Assembly (NCBI GenBank): GCA_033063855.1
Contig: CP093829.1
Coordinates: 3,420,243-3,484,242, forward strand
Origin: Smittia aterrima
Taxonomy: Eukaryota; Arthropoda; Insecta; Diptera; Chironomidae
Reading direction: 5' to 3'
DNA length: 64,000 nt
Each line of letters opens with the position of its first letter. The stretch's first letter is position 1. Under the pieces are notes generated by a model. That model ran no database searches. It saw only the letters and a list, made by a program, of their open reading frames with translations, and was not told the DNA's origin. Made by a program: the position numbers and the translations under genes. Shown piece after piece: positions 48,519-60,059 of the stretch.

Positions 48519-50183
48519 TTATAAGTTGATGAATGGCGAGTCAAAATGTGCCGGGACAGTCGTCAAGGCATCGGCTGAAGTTCTGGCTGTCGAGCAGTTG
48601 TTGGGCTGGATTCGATAAGTGTCGACACATTCAACTAAAATAAATAATCATCAGTTTCCTCTTCATCGCTCTTAGCATCACAAACTTACCTTTCAAAGGG
48701 ACTGTCTCAATCTCAAAATCATAGCCGTAAGATCGAACTACAAGTAAAGTGTGGAGAGGAACATCAAGATATGGAATCTCTTCTGGTTTGCTTCCTTTGA
48801 AATAAGCCATGATGCATCTGAGAACAGCTTGATGAGAAACAACGAGAACTGCAGTGTTCAACAATAAAGCTTGAACAACTCCATCAACTCTTTGCAACAG
48901 ATCCAAGTAAGATTCGCCGTGTGGGTAACGATATTTCAATTTGTCTTGATCGCGCCATGCAAACTCAGATGGGAATCGCTCTTGAATTTCTTCGTAAGTC
49001 AATCCTTTGAATAGAAAATAAAGTGAGAGTTAAAAATAAATCTACACGAGTTTTGTCGAGAGAGTGTTTTCTAGTTGCTAAGGGCTTGACAATGACGTTG
49101 CTTACCTTCACAGATTCCAGCGTTGATTTCGTTAAGATCTTTGAGGGCTGCTCGGGGTCCCGGGATATCTTGAACTGTGTGAATTGTACGACGAAGTTCA
49201 GAAGTCCAAATCTTAAAATAAATTGGATATTTCAGTAAAAGTAGAAAACAAATAAATTTGTTGATCTCACCAAGCGTGGTTTTGGAAGATTGCTTGAAAG
49301 ATGTTTTGCCAAGTTGTCGGCGTATTTCATTCCACGAGGGGATAGGTCTGCATCGCCTCCAATCCGCCCCACAACATTAAACTCCGATTCGCCGTGCTAA
49401 CGAAACAAACCATTCCTCAAATCCACAAAAATAAAAGAAAATCTCTTAACTAACCCGACTGAAGTAGAAGACTCGATGTTTGATGACGGGGCTAGAGAGG
49501 ACTCCCAAAATAGTCGTTTGCAAGAGCCCTTGAACTCCCCGTGCGGTAACCGAGTGATACATTTGATTCTCTGAATTATTGACACTAATGAGAGGACCTT
49601 CCTTTGGAGAGCACTTCTCGTAGTTTGCTTTCTCTTTAATGCTTTTGTCTTTGAAGATTTCCAGCCACTTCTGGCTGTTGTCGAGTTTCTGGTAAAACTG
49701 AGCTGTGTCTTTAATATTTTCCTCTACGGAAGTCTCGTCGCAATCAAACTCTACAATCAAATGATGATAAACAGAATCACGACAGTAATTTGCAACAAAG
49801 CTTCGCGATTGTTTCGTCAAATGCATTCCATCTAAAATCTAATAAAAAAAGAGAGTTCGCACGACGCCTCCTGATGACAAAATCATTGCACAACTCACGG
49901 CTACATTGTGTCCAGTGTTGAACCATTCGCTAACACATTTCAAAGTATCAGGTGAAGCTCCATCGTCGGTTTTGAAGACTGAAAAATGTTTATTGATATT
50001 CAAAGTCAAATTTCACTACGAAAACCAGCTCCGCTTACCTTTTACATCCTCGCCTTTCCAAAACAAGTTTCTCGATATCTTGTGAGCAGCGAGTGATTTT
50101 CCTCGGCAACTCGGCCCAACAATGCACACGACCAGAGGCGCCTTGATTTGGCACGGAGAGTTGTTTGAGGCTCCATTGGACAT
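48519..50183 (-). CDS. Divergent PFKFB-like enzyme, bisphosphatase domain with reduced kinase half
   Basis: Related to 6-phosphofructo-2-kinase/fructose-2,6-bisphosphatase. Start ATG 50183 (MSNGASNNSPCQIKAPLVVC); exons about 50183-50039, 49978-49899, 49838-49459, 49396-49271, 49213-49106, 49002-48695 and about 48630-48519. The phosphatase half looks complete: RHGESEFN (split by an intron after R), ALKDLNEINAGICEGLTYEE with the catalytic Glu, VLVVSHQAVLRC with the second His, and a typical tail ending TVPAHFD. The kinase half keeps a Walker A (GPSCRGKS), but between VFK and HNVAILDG only about 25 residues remain, where canonical enzymes have about 60. The usual FDATN block reads LDGMH. Likely a fructose-2,6-bisphosphatase with weak or no kinase activity. 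Confidence 0.85.
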
Positions 50184-53100
50184 TCTGCTGAAGATATTTT
50201 GATCTGCAAAACAAACAAAGGAAACAAAGTCCGTGAAAATCTTTGACCTTCTCTAGGTTGAATTCGTTGTAAATACGTCCTCAAATTTATTTTCTTTCGC
50301 GATTACGGTTTTCCACGCAATTCATTAGCATTCGTAATTCACCTCTTTCGTGAAGTTGAAGGGATTGAATTGTTTGTTGTTGCTTTCAAATATTTTCTTC
50401 CAAAAGAAAAAGTGAATTCGCTGCTTTACATATGTCTCTGTGTGTATGCTAGATCGCTGTTAAGTGCACGTCCACCACAACAACAAATGTCGTCTAAAAA
50501 GTTTTCATTAGCTCACAATTCACTCGTTTCATCATGATTCGCCTCGCTACTATCAGCTTTCGACATCGGCGGAGAAGTCTTGCCGACAAAATGAATATTT
50601 TTATACGAAAAGAAAGAAAATGTTCTCCTGCGGCACAAAGCAACACACTTTTGCGTAGAAAATAAAAAAAAAATGCTAGAGAACTAACGAAGAAAGTTAA
50701 GAATATTCATCGGCCCGGTTTCATTTAACCAAGCTCTTGATAAGTTCACGAGTTTAAACGCGCGTCTGGTGGAGAGGACTTTATATAAATTATGAATCTC
50801 AAGAGATCTCTAGCCGCTATCAAACGCAATGTCTTCATGCCAGCAAACTCACAACAAAACTGAAAAACTCGAGAAAAGTTGGAGAAAAATAAGGAGAAAA
50901 ATAAAAATATTTTGAGAATTGAAAGTAGTAGTGAGTCGATGTCTCTCAACATCAGGGCTTTCGTCTCTGGATTATGGAAGTGTTTCAATGCATTTGCCGA
51001 TTCAAGCTTCAGTTCTCTCGCTCTCTTAGCCTGAACAACTGCGCATGCTGACACAGCTGGTTATCATAAAAAAATATACACACAGAAAAATAATATTTTC
51101 CTCCCGGCAAATAACAATAAATTAGTTAAAGTGAATTTTATAAAATAAATATTCCGTCAATTAGTGTACAATCGACTTAGAAAGATTCTCTATCGCCCGC
51201 GAATCATTTTTATCAACAGTAAGTTATCAACGAAAAGATTAGATTCGCTACAAAAAAAAAATGTAAACATTCAAAGAGAGAGAAAAAATATTTCGACTTT
51301 TATTTACTAAAGCATTGCTTGTGTGCAGATAAACAAACCGTTGAACTTAGTTTCTGCTGAATATTTGTTTCCACTTGTATCGACATTAGAAGAAACGGAA
51401 GGGTGGAAGCGACAAAACCAGTTCATTAAATTAAACACCTTTTCAGTAAATTTGCAGATAACGGAAGAGAGCAACTACTTGTCGTGTAAGATTACGAGAA
51501 AGCGCGTATGCTAGTTAACGTTTAACGATTGCTTCATATTGAATATCTGGGACTTGTTAACCTCTCGACTTGAATATCTCGAAATATTTTCTTATTCATA
51601 AATGTTTGTAAAAGTGTCGCAAAAAATATTTCTCTTAAAAAAAATTCAACGCGTGATTCAATTTTTTTCCTCGTCAAGCGGCACTTTGCTCTCGGTCTCA
51701 ATATTTTAATCATATCACATTAAATTGCATAAGCTTGTCCACAACTGATACTAAATTGAATACCTTGTTTGGAGATCGCGACGACGAACAGCGAAATGTC
51801 TTGATGCGTCTCTCAATTTTTCTCGCGAAGCATTCGAGACTTAAAACATTCAAACAGTCAACAACGTTCAAGCTATGCTAGGCTTCGCGATATATCTACT
51901 GAGTCTGTAATTACTCAAATGAATATCTGTTTATGCTTTTTAAAATCTTTATTAATGTTTCAATCAATTCATAAGATGCTTGAAGTTGGTTCTGTTAAAA
52001 AAATCGCGCCAATGAGCTCAATGCGAGCGAAGGTGAAATGAGAAAATCAAAACGTTCCTCGCTTTAAAGCAAACCATCAGCAGCAGCGATGTTTTCGATA
52101 TTTTTTTTTTCGCTAAGTGTAAGCGGACTCAGGCTCAGAAACTAGTTTGATTTCATTGAGCTCGAACGTGGATTTCTCGAGGGTGCTCATTATTTGAAAC
52201 CAAGTCGTTTGAATAGATTTTTCTCTAACTCCTTAAACTTTGAAACAAGATTGGCGAATTCTCTTTTTGTCGCTTTGTGTTTCAAAAGATATTTATTGTG
52301 ATAAACAATTATCCGTTCGTTTTGTGCTTAATGCTATACTCTTAAGTTAATAAGATGGCAAAGTTTTAAGTGTGAAAAGTGGAAATTTACCTAGCGAGCT
52401 GAATCGTATTTTGTACTGAAACTTTGTTTTAAGAGATTGCTGTATTAATAATCGGAAAGAAGGAAATTTCGAAAAAAAAAGAAAGTCACGAAAAAAAAAT
52501 CGTTTATCAGGCAAAGAAAGATATTAACAACTAAAAAAATAATCGTTGTAATTACGAGGAAGTATATCGGAATAATTAAAAGAAGCTCACGGTTGTTAAT
52601 GAAATTTTGAGATAAACACATAAACGAAACAAGGTGAGACGGCATAAAAAATATTTAATTCTTTGATAGATGAAGTTGTTTGATTTATGACAGTTGCTCG
52701 AAAATTTGAAGTAGCCTCATGAGAGGTCTGTTCATCTGTTCGTGATCAACAAGCGATATTTTTCAATTGCTGTCGTTGAGAGTTGGAAAAAAAGCAGAAC
52801 ACGGGACAATTGATATCCAGATCGAGTTAAATTTTGAAACAAAAACGAAGCGATAATCATTTCAGTTGCGTTTGTCAGCTGAAGAAACACGAAATGTTTT
52901 TCGATTTTCATTCTCTTTGTGACGACTCGAATGAAGTTCTTATCAAACAGATAAGTCGAAATTTATTTTTAACAAAGTTCAATCACACTCCGCGGAGAAA
53001 TATTTCACTTCAAGATTTCTCGTGAGTTTTGAGAGGAACGCAAACAAACAAAAGAAGTTTTTATTTCTACCGAAAATGGGAATTTCAAAATATTTTTTTC

Positions 53101-55835
53101 CTTCTAAAACGTTTAGCTGATGTAAATCAAAATGATACTCGATTGATTAATGTGCGGTCTGGTAAAAATATCGAAATATCCGACACTCCTCTCTTTAGCT
53201 CAGCAAACAGCTCGTAAATGATTAATTCAACACAAAAGGAGTCTCTGTCTATAATTTCATTAAGAATGGACCCCGAGAAGAAACGATTTTCTTTCAAAGC
53301 GCTGTTATAAAATTAATAAGAAAGCAAATGAAAGAGTTGGCTCACAATAAGAAAAAAAAGCAAAACGGAGAGTAATTTTCTATCATATTGACGATTGCAC
53401 CAATAAAAAAGTCATGATATATCTCGAATACCTCAAAAGTCATGCTTTTCCACTCGTTCACTAAAGAATCGCAAATGATGCAATCACTTTTTTTTTTCTT
53501 CAGAGCTCAGCTCTTTTATGCTTTTTTGTCTTCGTGCTTCTTTCTGTGTTTGTAATATGAAAAGTCTTGTAAACAACAATGAATCTCATTTAAAAGCAAT
53601 TGGCGTATGGTCAAAAAGATGGAAGTTCAGTTTATGACTCGAAATATTGTGAAATTAGTCATTTATTGAGATGAGTTGCACGATAAATGGATTATTTATG
53701 CAATTCTCAAGTCGATTTATGACGGGTCGACTTCGATGAGCTAACTCTCGGTTTCCGTTTTGTTAACCAATCCAAGAATAGACTTTAAAGTTTAGCTAAC
53801 CGTTATGTAACAAGCGACTGTAGCGAACGTTCTGAATCGACGTCTACACAGCAATTGCAAAGACGAAGAGAATCATGATCGGCAAAAAGGTCAGAAGGCT
53901 TTGAAACATAGGAAATATGTTTGAAATCGAACTTTGCAGTAAATTTATATTTTTCCCATCACGAAGTGTTATTTAATACGTTCTCGCATTTGCCAGGAAC
54001 TCTCTGTGTTTAAGCAGAACTAAAAGTTACAAATTATGCAAATAGCTAACTTCGTTTTCCGAGAATTCTTCTTCAGTGAAAGAAGCTTTGTCACTTTTTT
54101 TTAAAGTTAAACCATAAAAAATTTATTTGCGACAAGTCAAACAAGTCGGCGCTTTGAAATAAGTTTTTTTTTTGCATAACAATTTTTGAGCGTCAAATTT
54201 TGCTTTTGTTGTAAGTCGCTCAAGAAAGCAAATGACAATATTTAAAGCTTCAAAACATCGTGACGAGTAACGACAAGAGTTTTGCGAAATCAAATCAAAA
54301 TTTCACAACACGTAAGTCTGCTCGTATGAGCTTTGATCGCGTGAATTACGAAGACATGACGTTTTGTAGCGACTGCTTGAGGTTAACATGCTCGTAAATG
54401 ACCAATGAGCTGACCCAACAACTTTGACCTTCTTGCACCCATTGTGAACTAGATTATTCTCACCATCATTAAAAAGTATTTTCTGGTGCGGACGAGAGTG
54501 AGAGGCGGACGAAGTGATTTATTAGTTTCTCATTAAATCAACAAATTGGATCTTGCACGAAAGGTTTCGAAATGATTTGCATATTTTTAAAATTGGATTA
54601 TCAAAAAGCGCCAAACGCGTGTCAACACTTTGAGTGATGAGAAATCAACCTCCCCGACCTCCTCGAGATTGACTGACGTTCCTTTTGCTGCTGGTACTTA
54701 TGTCTGATGGATGGTTTCAACATTCATTCGCTTTGCGTGTGATTCTTGAGATTAATTTTCAATCTTTCGTATTCAAGGTCGGATCAAATGGACCTGAGAA
54801 AATAGCGAAAAGATGTTTCGTAATCTTCCCATAATCTCATGTAAAGTAAACCCAGGCTGCTTATTGTTTGTTGCAGTTTAAGAAACATAAGAGTTGTTAA
54901 ACCCAATAAAGTCATTTGTTGTTCGTATGTTAATTTATGCAAGATTGAATCCAAATGAGAAGCCTTATGAGAATTTTGATGGAAAACAATTTTTCGCTCT
55001 AATATCGCCATTGTCTTTCGGTCTGAGGAAATGTCACTGAAAGGTATTTTCGATGATATATTTTATCATATTTGAGATCAGGGAGGTGTGATCGCCAACT
55101 CGTAGTCCCACATCCATTAATCCTGCTTGGATTAGCAAATACAACAAACGATTGTTTTTTTTCTCACGATCCCACACTTTATGACCGTCAATTCTCAAAT
55201 GAGTTAAATGTTATTGATGAAGGCAATGAGTTCTCTCTTTCTTTCGATGAATTAGCAAATCGTTAATTGGAATTCTTCAAAATTTCTCACCGTTCGCGTG
55301 TACTTGCTTAATTGAGATACCGAGAGCGACGGTTTGAAAGTTTAACAAGCACGTCTCGGATTAGTTAAATTAAAAATTTCATTTTGGCGGATCATCGCAT
55401 AATGATTGTTCCGAAATAAATCATTTTAAATCGAGTCGACTTTAGGTCTGACCGCTTAAGTTTGTTTTACCGCGCAGTGTGTGTTTCTGTCTTGTCGAGA
55501 GAGAAAGTGGAAGCGATAAAAACTCAATTTTAAAATTCACAACAAGAGAGAAACGTTTGAGGAAAATCAACTTTTCTTTCGCGTGATCAATTGTCTTGAA
55601 TGAAACCTGTTTTTGGAGACACTGATCGAATAGTAAACAATGCCTTAGAGCGGAATCTTTTCCAGACTGGAACAATCGACATTGAATATTTTATTCGCAA
55701 TCATCTATTGTCAAAAATTTTACGGTCCAACTCTGTTCAATGGCCTTCGAGTGAAATGAAAAGCGATCAACTTTTATAAAGAAGTTTCATCCCGTTAGCT
55801 CTTTCACGATCTGTCTTTTATTTAATTTTAGAGAA
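50184..55835. other. 5.6 kb gene-free, probable regulatory block
   Basis: Longest stretch without a supported gene. AT-rich, with many short ORFs but none with recognisable similarity or paired splice sites. One open patch on the minus strand near 50910-51050 (AVVQAKRARELKLESANALK) has protein-like composition but no initiating ATG and no clear donor, so I leave it unannotated. The block must contain the promoter of the PFKFB-like gene and of the alpha-galactosidase-family gene, and may hold distal enhancers or non-coding RNAs that cannot be seen from sequence alone. Confidence 0.5.
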
Positions 55836-58419
55836 ATGGAGCGAACTTTGAGAAGCAAACTTGCTGTGATCATCGCACTTTCCAGTGCATTCTTCGTGTG
55901 TCGAGTTGAGAGCTTGGACAACGGATTGGCAAAGACACCGCCGATGGGTTGGTTGTCTTGGGAGAGATTCAGATGTAACACAGACTGCGAGAACGATCCA
56001 GACAATTGCATTAGGTAAGTAACGAAAAAGCGAAAATCGACCAGTACATTGCTTGATTATTCAGCGATCAATCATCATTGATTTTCACCAAGTTTAATTC
56101 ATTCAGACCGTGACTAACGCTTGGCACGCGAATTATGCTCATCAAGTTTTATTCAACCGCGATCAATGTTGATTCGCTTTGATTCCTTTGATAGCATGCG
56201 TTAGAGTTTTGACTTTATTGTTGCGATTTGATGTAGGATCACGGAGATCACCGTCAAGCGTTTGTTTGACGTTTCAATGTCTCATTTAAATGAACGCCAA
56301 GCGCGTCGTTTAAGTAGTTCAGCTACTCCTCGATGTTCTTCAAATGTCAAGGTTGATCGTCTGAAGAACGATTGCCTTTGGACAAAAGAAATCGACAATC
56401 GCGAGTTAAGCACCAAACCATCAATCAGCGCGTTTCAATTATTTAGATCAACGTTTGGGATTGAATGTCTTTCTTGAGTGTACGAGGTGAGCTCTTGAAA
56501 CTGTCGGGACTAGGTAGCGCAACTAAATGCTTCTCATTATTGTCGTCTTTCAATCTAAATTATTTGATTCTCCATTCTCTTAGCTCAGTTCCGACTCAAT
56601 GCGTCTTGTGATCGATCGCCTCCGAAAGCCTTGACTAATTTTAAACTTCGTGATCCAATCGCTTCTAATTAAGTTGAGAAATCATGGCTTGATGGGCATC
56701 GTTTGCTTGTTTCAGCTAATTTCTTTCTATCGTGACTTCAACGACTTAATTTTTGAAGAAAAATTTAGAAAACTTCGTGAATTCAAATTAAGGAGCGGAC
56801 TAACGCGAGTAGAATTAAAATCCATTTTTCATTTCCATTTCAACTTTCCAGCGAAAATTTGTTCCGCACGATGTCGGACTTGGTTGTGTCTGAAGGTTAC
56901 GCTGCGGTTGGATACGAGTACATCAACGTTGATGATTGCTGGCTTGAGAAGAATCGCGGAGCAAACAATGAATTAGTTGCAGACCGAAGGCGATTCCCCA
57001 GCGGAATGAGAGCTTTGTCGGATTATGTACGTTACATGCTTGCTCGTTGATTTCTTTTCAGCGAAACTAATCTTTTCTCTATCAGGTTCACGGAAAAGGT
57101 CTCAAGTTTGGAATCTACGAAGATTACGGCAACTACACTTGCGCTGGTGAGTTTGATAACAAAGAAAACTTTAAAAGAAAGTTCTCAAACGAACGATTGC
57201 CCATTCAGGTTACCCGGGAATTCTCGGCTACTCAAAGCAAGACGCTCAACAGTTTGCTTCATGGGATGTTGATTATGTAAAATTGGATGGATGTTACTCA
57301 TTGCCAACTGAAATGGACATCGGTAAATTTAATTTATTCTTCGATGATCTTGGAATCATAATTTGTAATTAAAAATTATTCTAGGATATCCTGAGTTTGG
57401 AAATCACTTGAATGGAACCGGAAGACAAATGGTTTACAGTTGCAGCTGGCCAGTCTATCAAATTTACGCAGGAATCAGCGTAAGAAAATTAAATGTTTTC
57501 TTCATCAACGAAGCCGCAAATAACTTTTGTTTATTTCATTTTCTCAGCCGAACTTCTCATCGATCATCCAGCATTGCAATTTGTGGCGCAACTTTGATGA
57601 TATTCAAGATTCTTGGGCATCTCTTGAAAGCATCATCGATTACTACGGCAACAATCAAGATTACATAATTCCTAACGCTGGCCCAGGACATTGGAACGAT
57701 CCAGATATGCTCGTAATTTATAGACGAGATCACAATCGAAATCGATTCGCATTAAAATAAACATTTTATATTTCAGATTATCGGCAACTTCGGCCTAAGT
57801 TACGAGCAGTCAAAGACGCAAATGGCTCTGTGGGCAATTTTAGCTGCGCCTCTTTTAATGTCTGTAGATCTTCGCTCGATTCGTCCAGAGTACAAAGCAA
57901 TTTTGCAAAACAGAAAGATTATTGCTGTTGATCAAGATCCGTTAGGTGAATGTTGTTTGTTTGTTGTTTACACTTTCAGTTTAAAAATATTTTTCTTCTA
58001 TCTTCGTAGGAATCCAGGGAAGAAGAATTTACAAGCACAAGGGCATTGAGATTTGGTCTAGACCGATCACCCCAATTTATCAAACTTATTATTCGTACGC
58101 AATTGCTTTCGTTAACCGTCGTACGGATGGAACCCCAAGTGATGTGGCTGTGACTTTGAGAGAATTGGGATTGCAATCGCCAACTGGTTATCGTGTTGAG
58201 GTAAATATAATTAAAATCTTTAAGAGATCTTCTTATCAGAGATTGTCTTATTTTTAGGACTTGTATGAAGACGTTGATTACGGAGTATTGTCGCCAAACA
58301 CAAAGATAAAAGTTAAAGTCAACCCATCCGGAGTTGTCATCTTAAGAGCTGACGTGCAACCGGAAAGATTCTCTAAGCGACCACTGAATCCATTCTACTA
58401 TCGATACAATCAAAACTAA
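55836..58419 (+). CDS. Alpha-N-acetylgalactosaminidase (GH27, lysosomal/secreted)
   Basis: Glycoside hydrolase family 27 enzyme. Signal peptide MERTLRSKLAVIIALSSAFF, then the family start LDNGLAKTPPMGWLSWERFR. Exons 55836-56014, 56852-57026, 57087-57145, 57208-57321, 57384-57480, 57547-57710, 57778-57943, 58009-58200 and 58258-58419 (approximate). The nucleophile Asp is in VDYVKLDGCYS and the acid/base Asp in HWNDPDML. The selectivity loop reads YSCSWPVY: Ser where alpha-galactosidase A has Glu, as in NAGA, so N-acetylgalactosamine should fit; Val replaces the usual second Ala. INPSGVV-like text (VNPSGVVILRADV) closes the C-terminal beta domain. The first intron is 837 bp, large for this window. 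Confidence 0.93.
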
Positions 58420-60059
58420 AAAAGATTCTTTAATTCTTAAGCCAATTTCATCGGCGAGAGCCTCTCAAGGAGGAGGAGGTTGATTAAGCGATTTGTGTGC
58501 CAGCCCCAAAGGTTTCTAATGTAATTTCTTAAGTAATAAAATATTTTTTACAATTTAGAAATTATTTGTTGTTGAAATTCGCGCTCTCATTGTTAGTCAA
58601 GTGCTTTATTGTGTTCTTGATTGTGACTTATCTGGGAATTTTTGGCGATAAAAGAAAACGTTTCGCATTTCGTTTTTATCACGCGACTGCGGCCTTGAAC
58701 TCTGTCAAAATAACTTTAAGTTCGCGTTTGAAAGTAAGAGCTCTTCAATGAGTAATATAAATTTCCTCATATTTTGGATTTCACGTTTTCTAAACGAAGA
58801 GAGAATACAAAGAAACATGTGAAGTAGGGGGCTTGTATACTGTGACGTCACCGTTTACGATTGTGGTTGTCAATATCGAATTCGAGTATCGTTCAAATGT
58901 TCTGGCTACGTGACTTCTATTCGACTCATTGTATTTACTATTGCCACACGCAGTCCCTCCAGTTGCTTGTGCAAAGTCTCATCTTGTTATCAGCGCAAAT
59001 TCGTTTTAATTGCAACAATAAGCTTTCCAATATTTACAACTATTTTTATTTAAATTTCAAGTTTAAGGTCAATTGAATGGACTTTGCTCGCGATCAATGG
59101 AACCGCGAGGGACAGCGACTGCTGTTTATCGACTTATTTGCTTAACTATTTATAGTTGTTTCTCTGTTTTCAGCGTGCAACTTAATTAATCCGTTGAACT
59201 CATTCGTCGAAAAGACATCGGTCAGGAAAATAAAATAAATTTTTATTTTACTCACATCGAGCACTGTTTTGTTTTGTTCCGTTAGGCGTTGTTGATGTTT
59301 TTGCAATCGGAGCCATCCTATTAGTCGACTATTCGTGGCGAGTTTCACTTAATAAGTCCTTAGAAACGCGAGTTGCTTTGAAGTTGATATAGAATAATAT
59401 TTTCTTTCTTATGTACACTAAGTGAATAACGCGTTTGTGTTATGTCGAGCTTAAGTAGGTAGGCGTGTTGATCTCAAGGATTCAGACGACGATTTCCTAT
59501 CGTTTTCTGGTTTGATGTTTGTGCATTTATCTTTGAATCAAACTTATTGACGATGACGACGGTTCTTACCCCTCAGAAATTCAACTGTTTTCTCTTATCT
59601 TCGATGTGTTGATATTTTTTTGTCGTGTGCGCTTTCCACGCTGATAATAGCTTTTTAAAAAATAAATACGATTTTTGATGCGGGCGAGACACGAGAGACG
59701 ACTTTGTCAGACGAAAGCGGATTTTCAAATGAACGTAAAATGTTTTTTGTAACGAGTTTATTTATTACGAAGTGAGATCTACTGGGGCAAAGTCTTCTCG
59801 TGTCGATAGGAAGCTCGGAAATTATTTTTGTAAATAAAACTGGAGCACGAACTTTGGGATTTGGTTGAGCTATTAAAAAGAGAGGAATGTAAAGAAATTC
59901 CGGAAAATATTTTTAATGAAATTTTATTTCTTCTGCTCAAATTTCTGTTCAAACTTTCTTTTGTAGAAGACACTGCTTCAAGTCACCGGTAGATTAAGTT
60001 TTACTTAATTTACAACAACTCATCAGAATCTTTCGCGATTATTGAATAAAATTTCCCGA
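58420..60059. other. Spacer with CRE palindrome, upstream of NFXL1
   Basis: About 1.6 kb without a supported coding exon. Holds the 3' UTR of the glycosidase gene (aataaaatatt near 58534), a perfect CRE palindrome at 58843-58850, and presumably the NFXL1 promoter. Confidence 0.5.
58843..58850. promoter_or_regulatory. CRE palindrome TGACGTCA
   Basis: Perfect 8 bp CREB/ATF site in context tgTGACGTCAcc, about 425 bp after the glycosidase stop and 1.2 kb before NFXL1. A perfect match of this length is expected roughly once per 65 kb by chance, so function is not established. Confidence 0.3.

Noticed and set aside
50746..51054. Minus-strand open frame with protein-like start (ACAVVQAKRARELKLESANA)
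   Set aside because: No ATG start, no convincing donor site, and no family recognised. Kept only as a note within the gene-free block.
59886..59900. GGAATGTAAAGAA shares 13 bases with the miR-1 mature sequence
   Set aside because: The surrounding bases do not match the rest of miR-1 and I see no complementary arm upstream or downstream to form a hairpin, so it is taken as chance.
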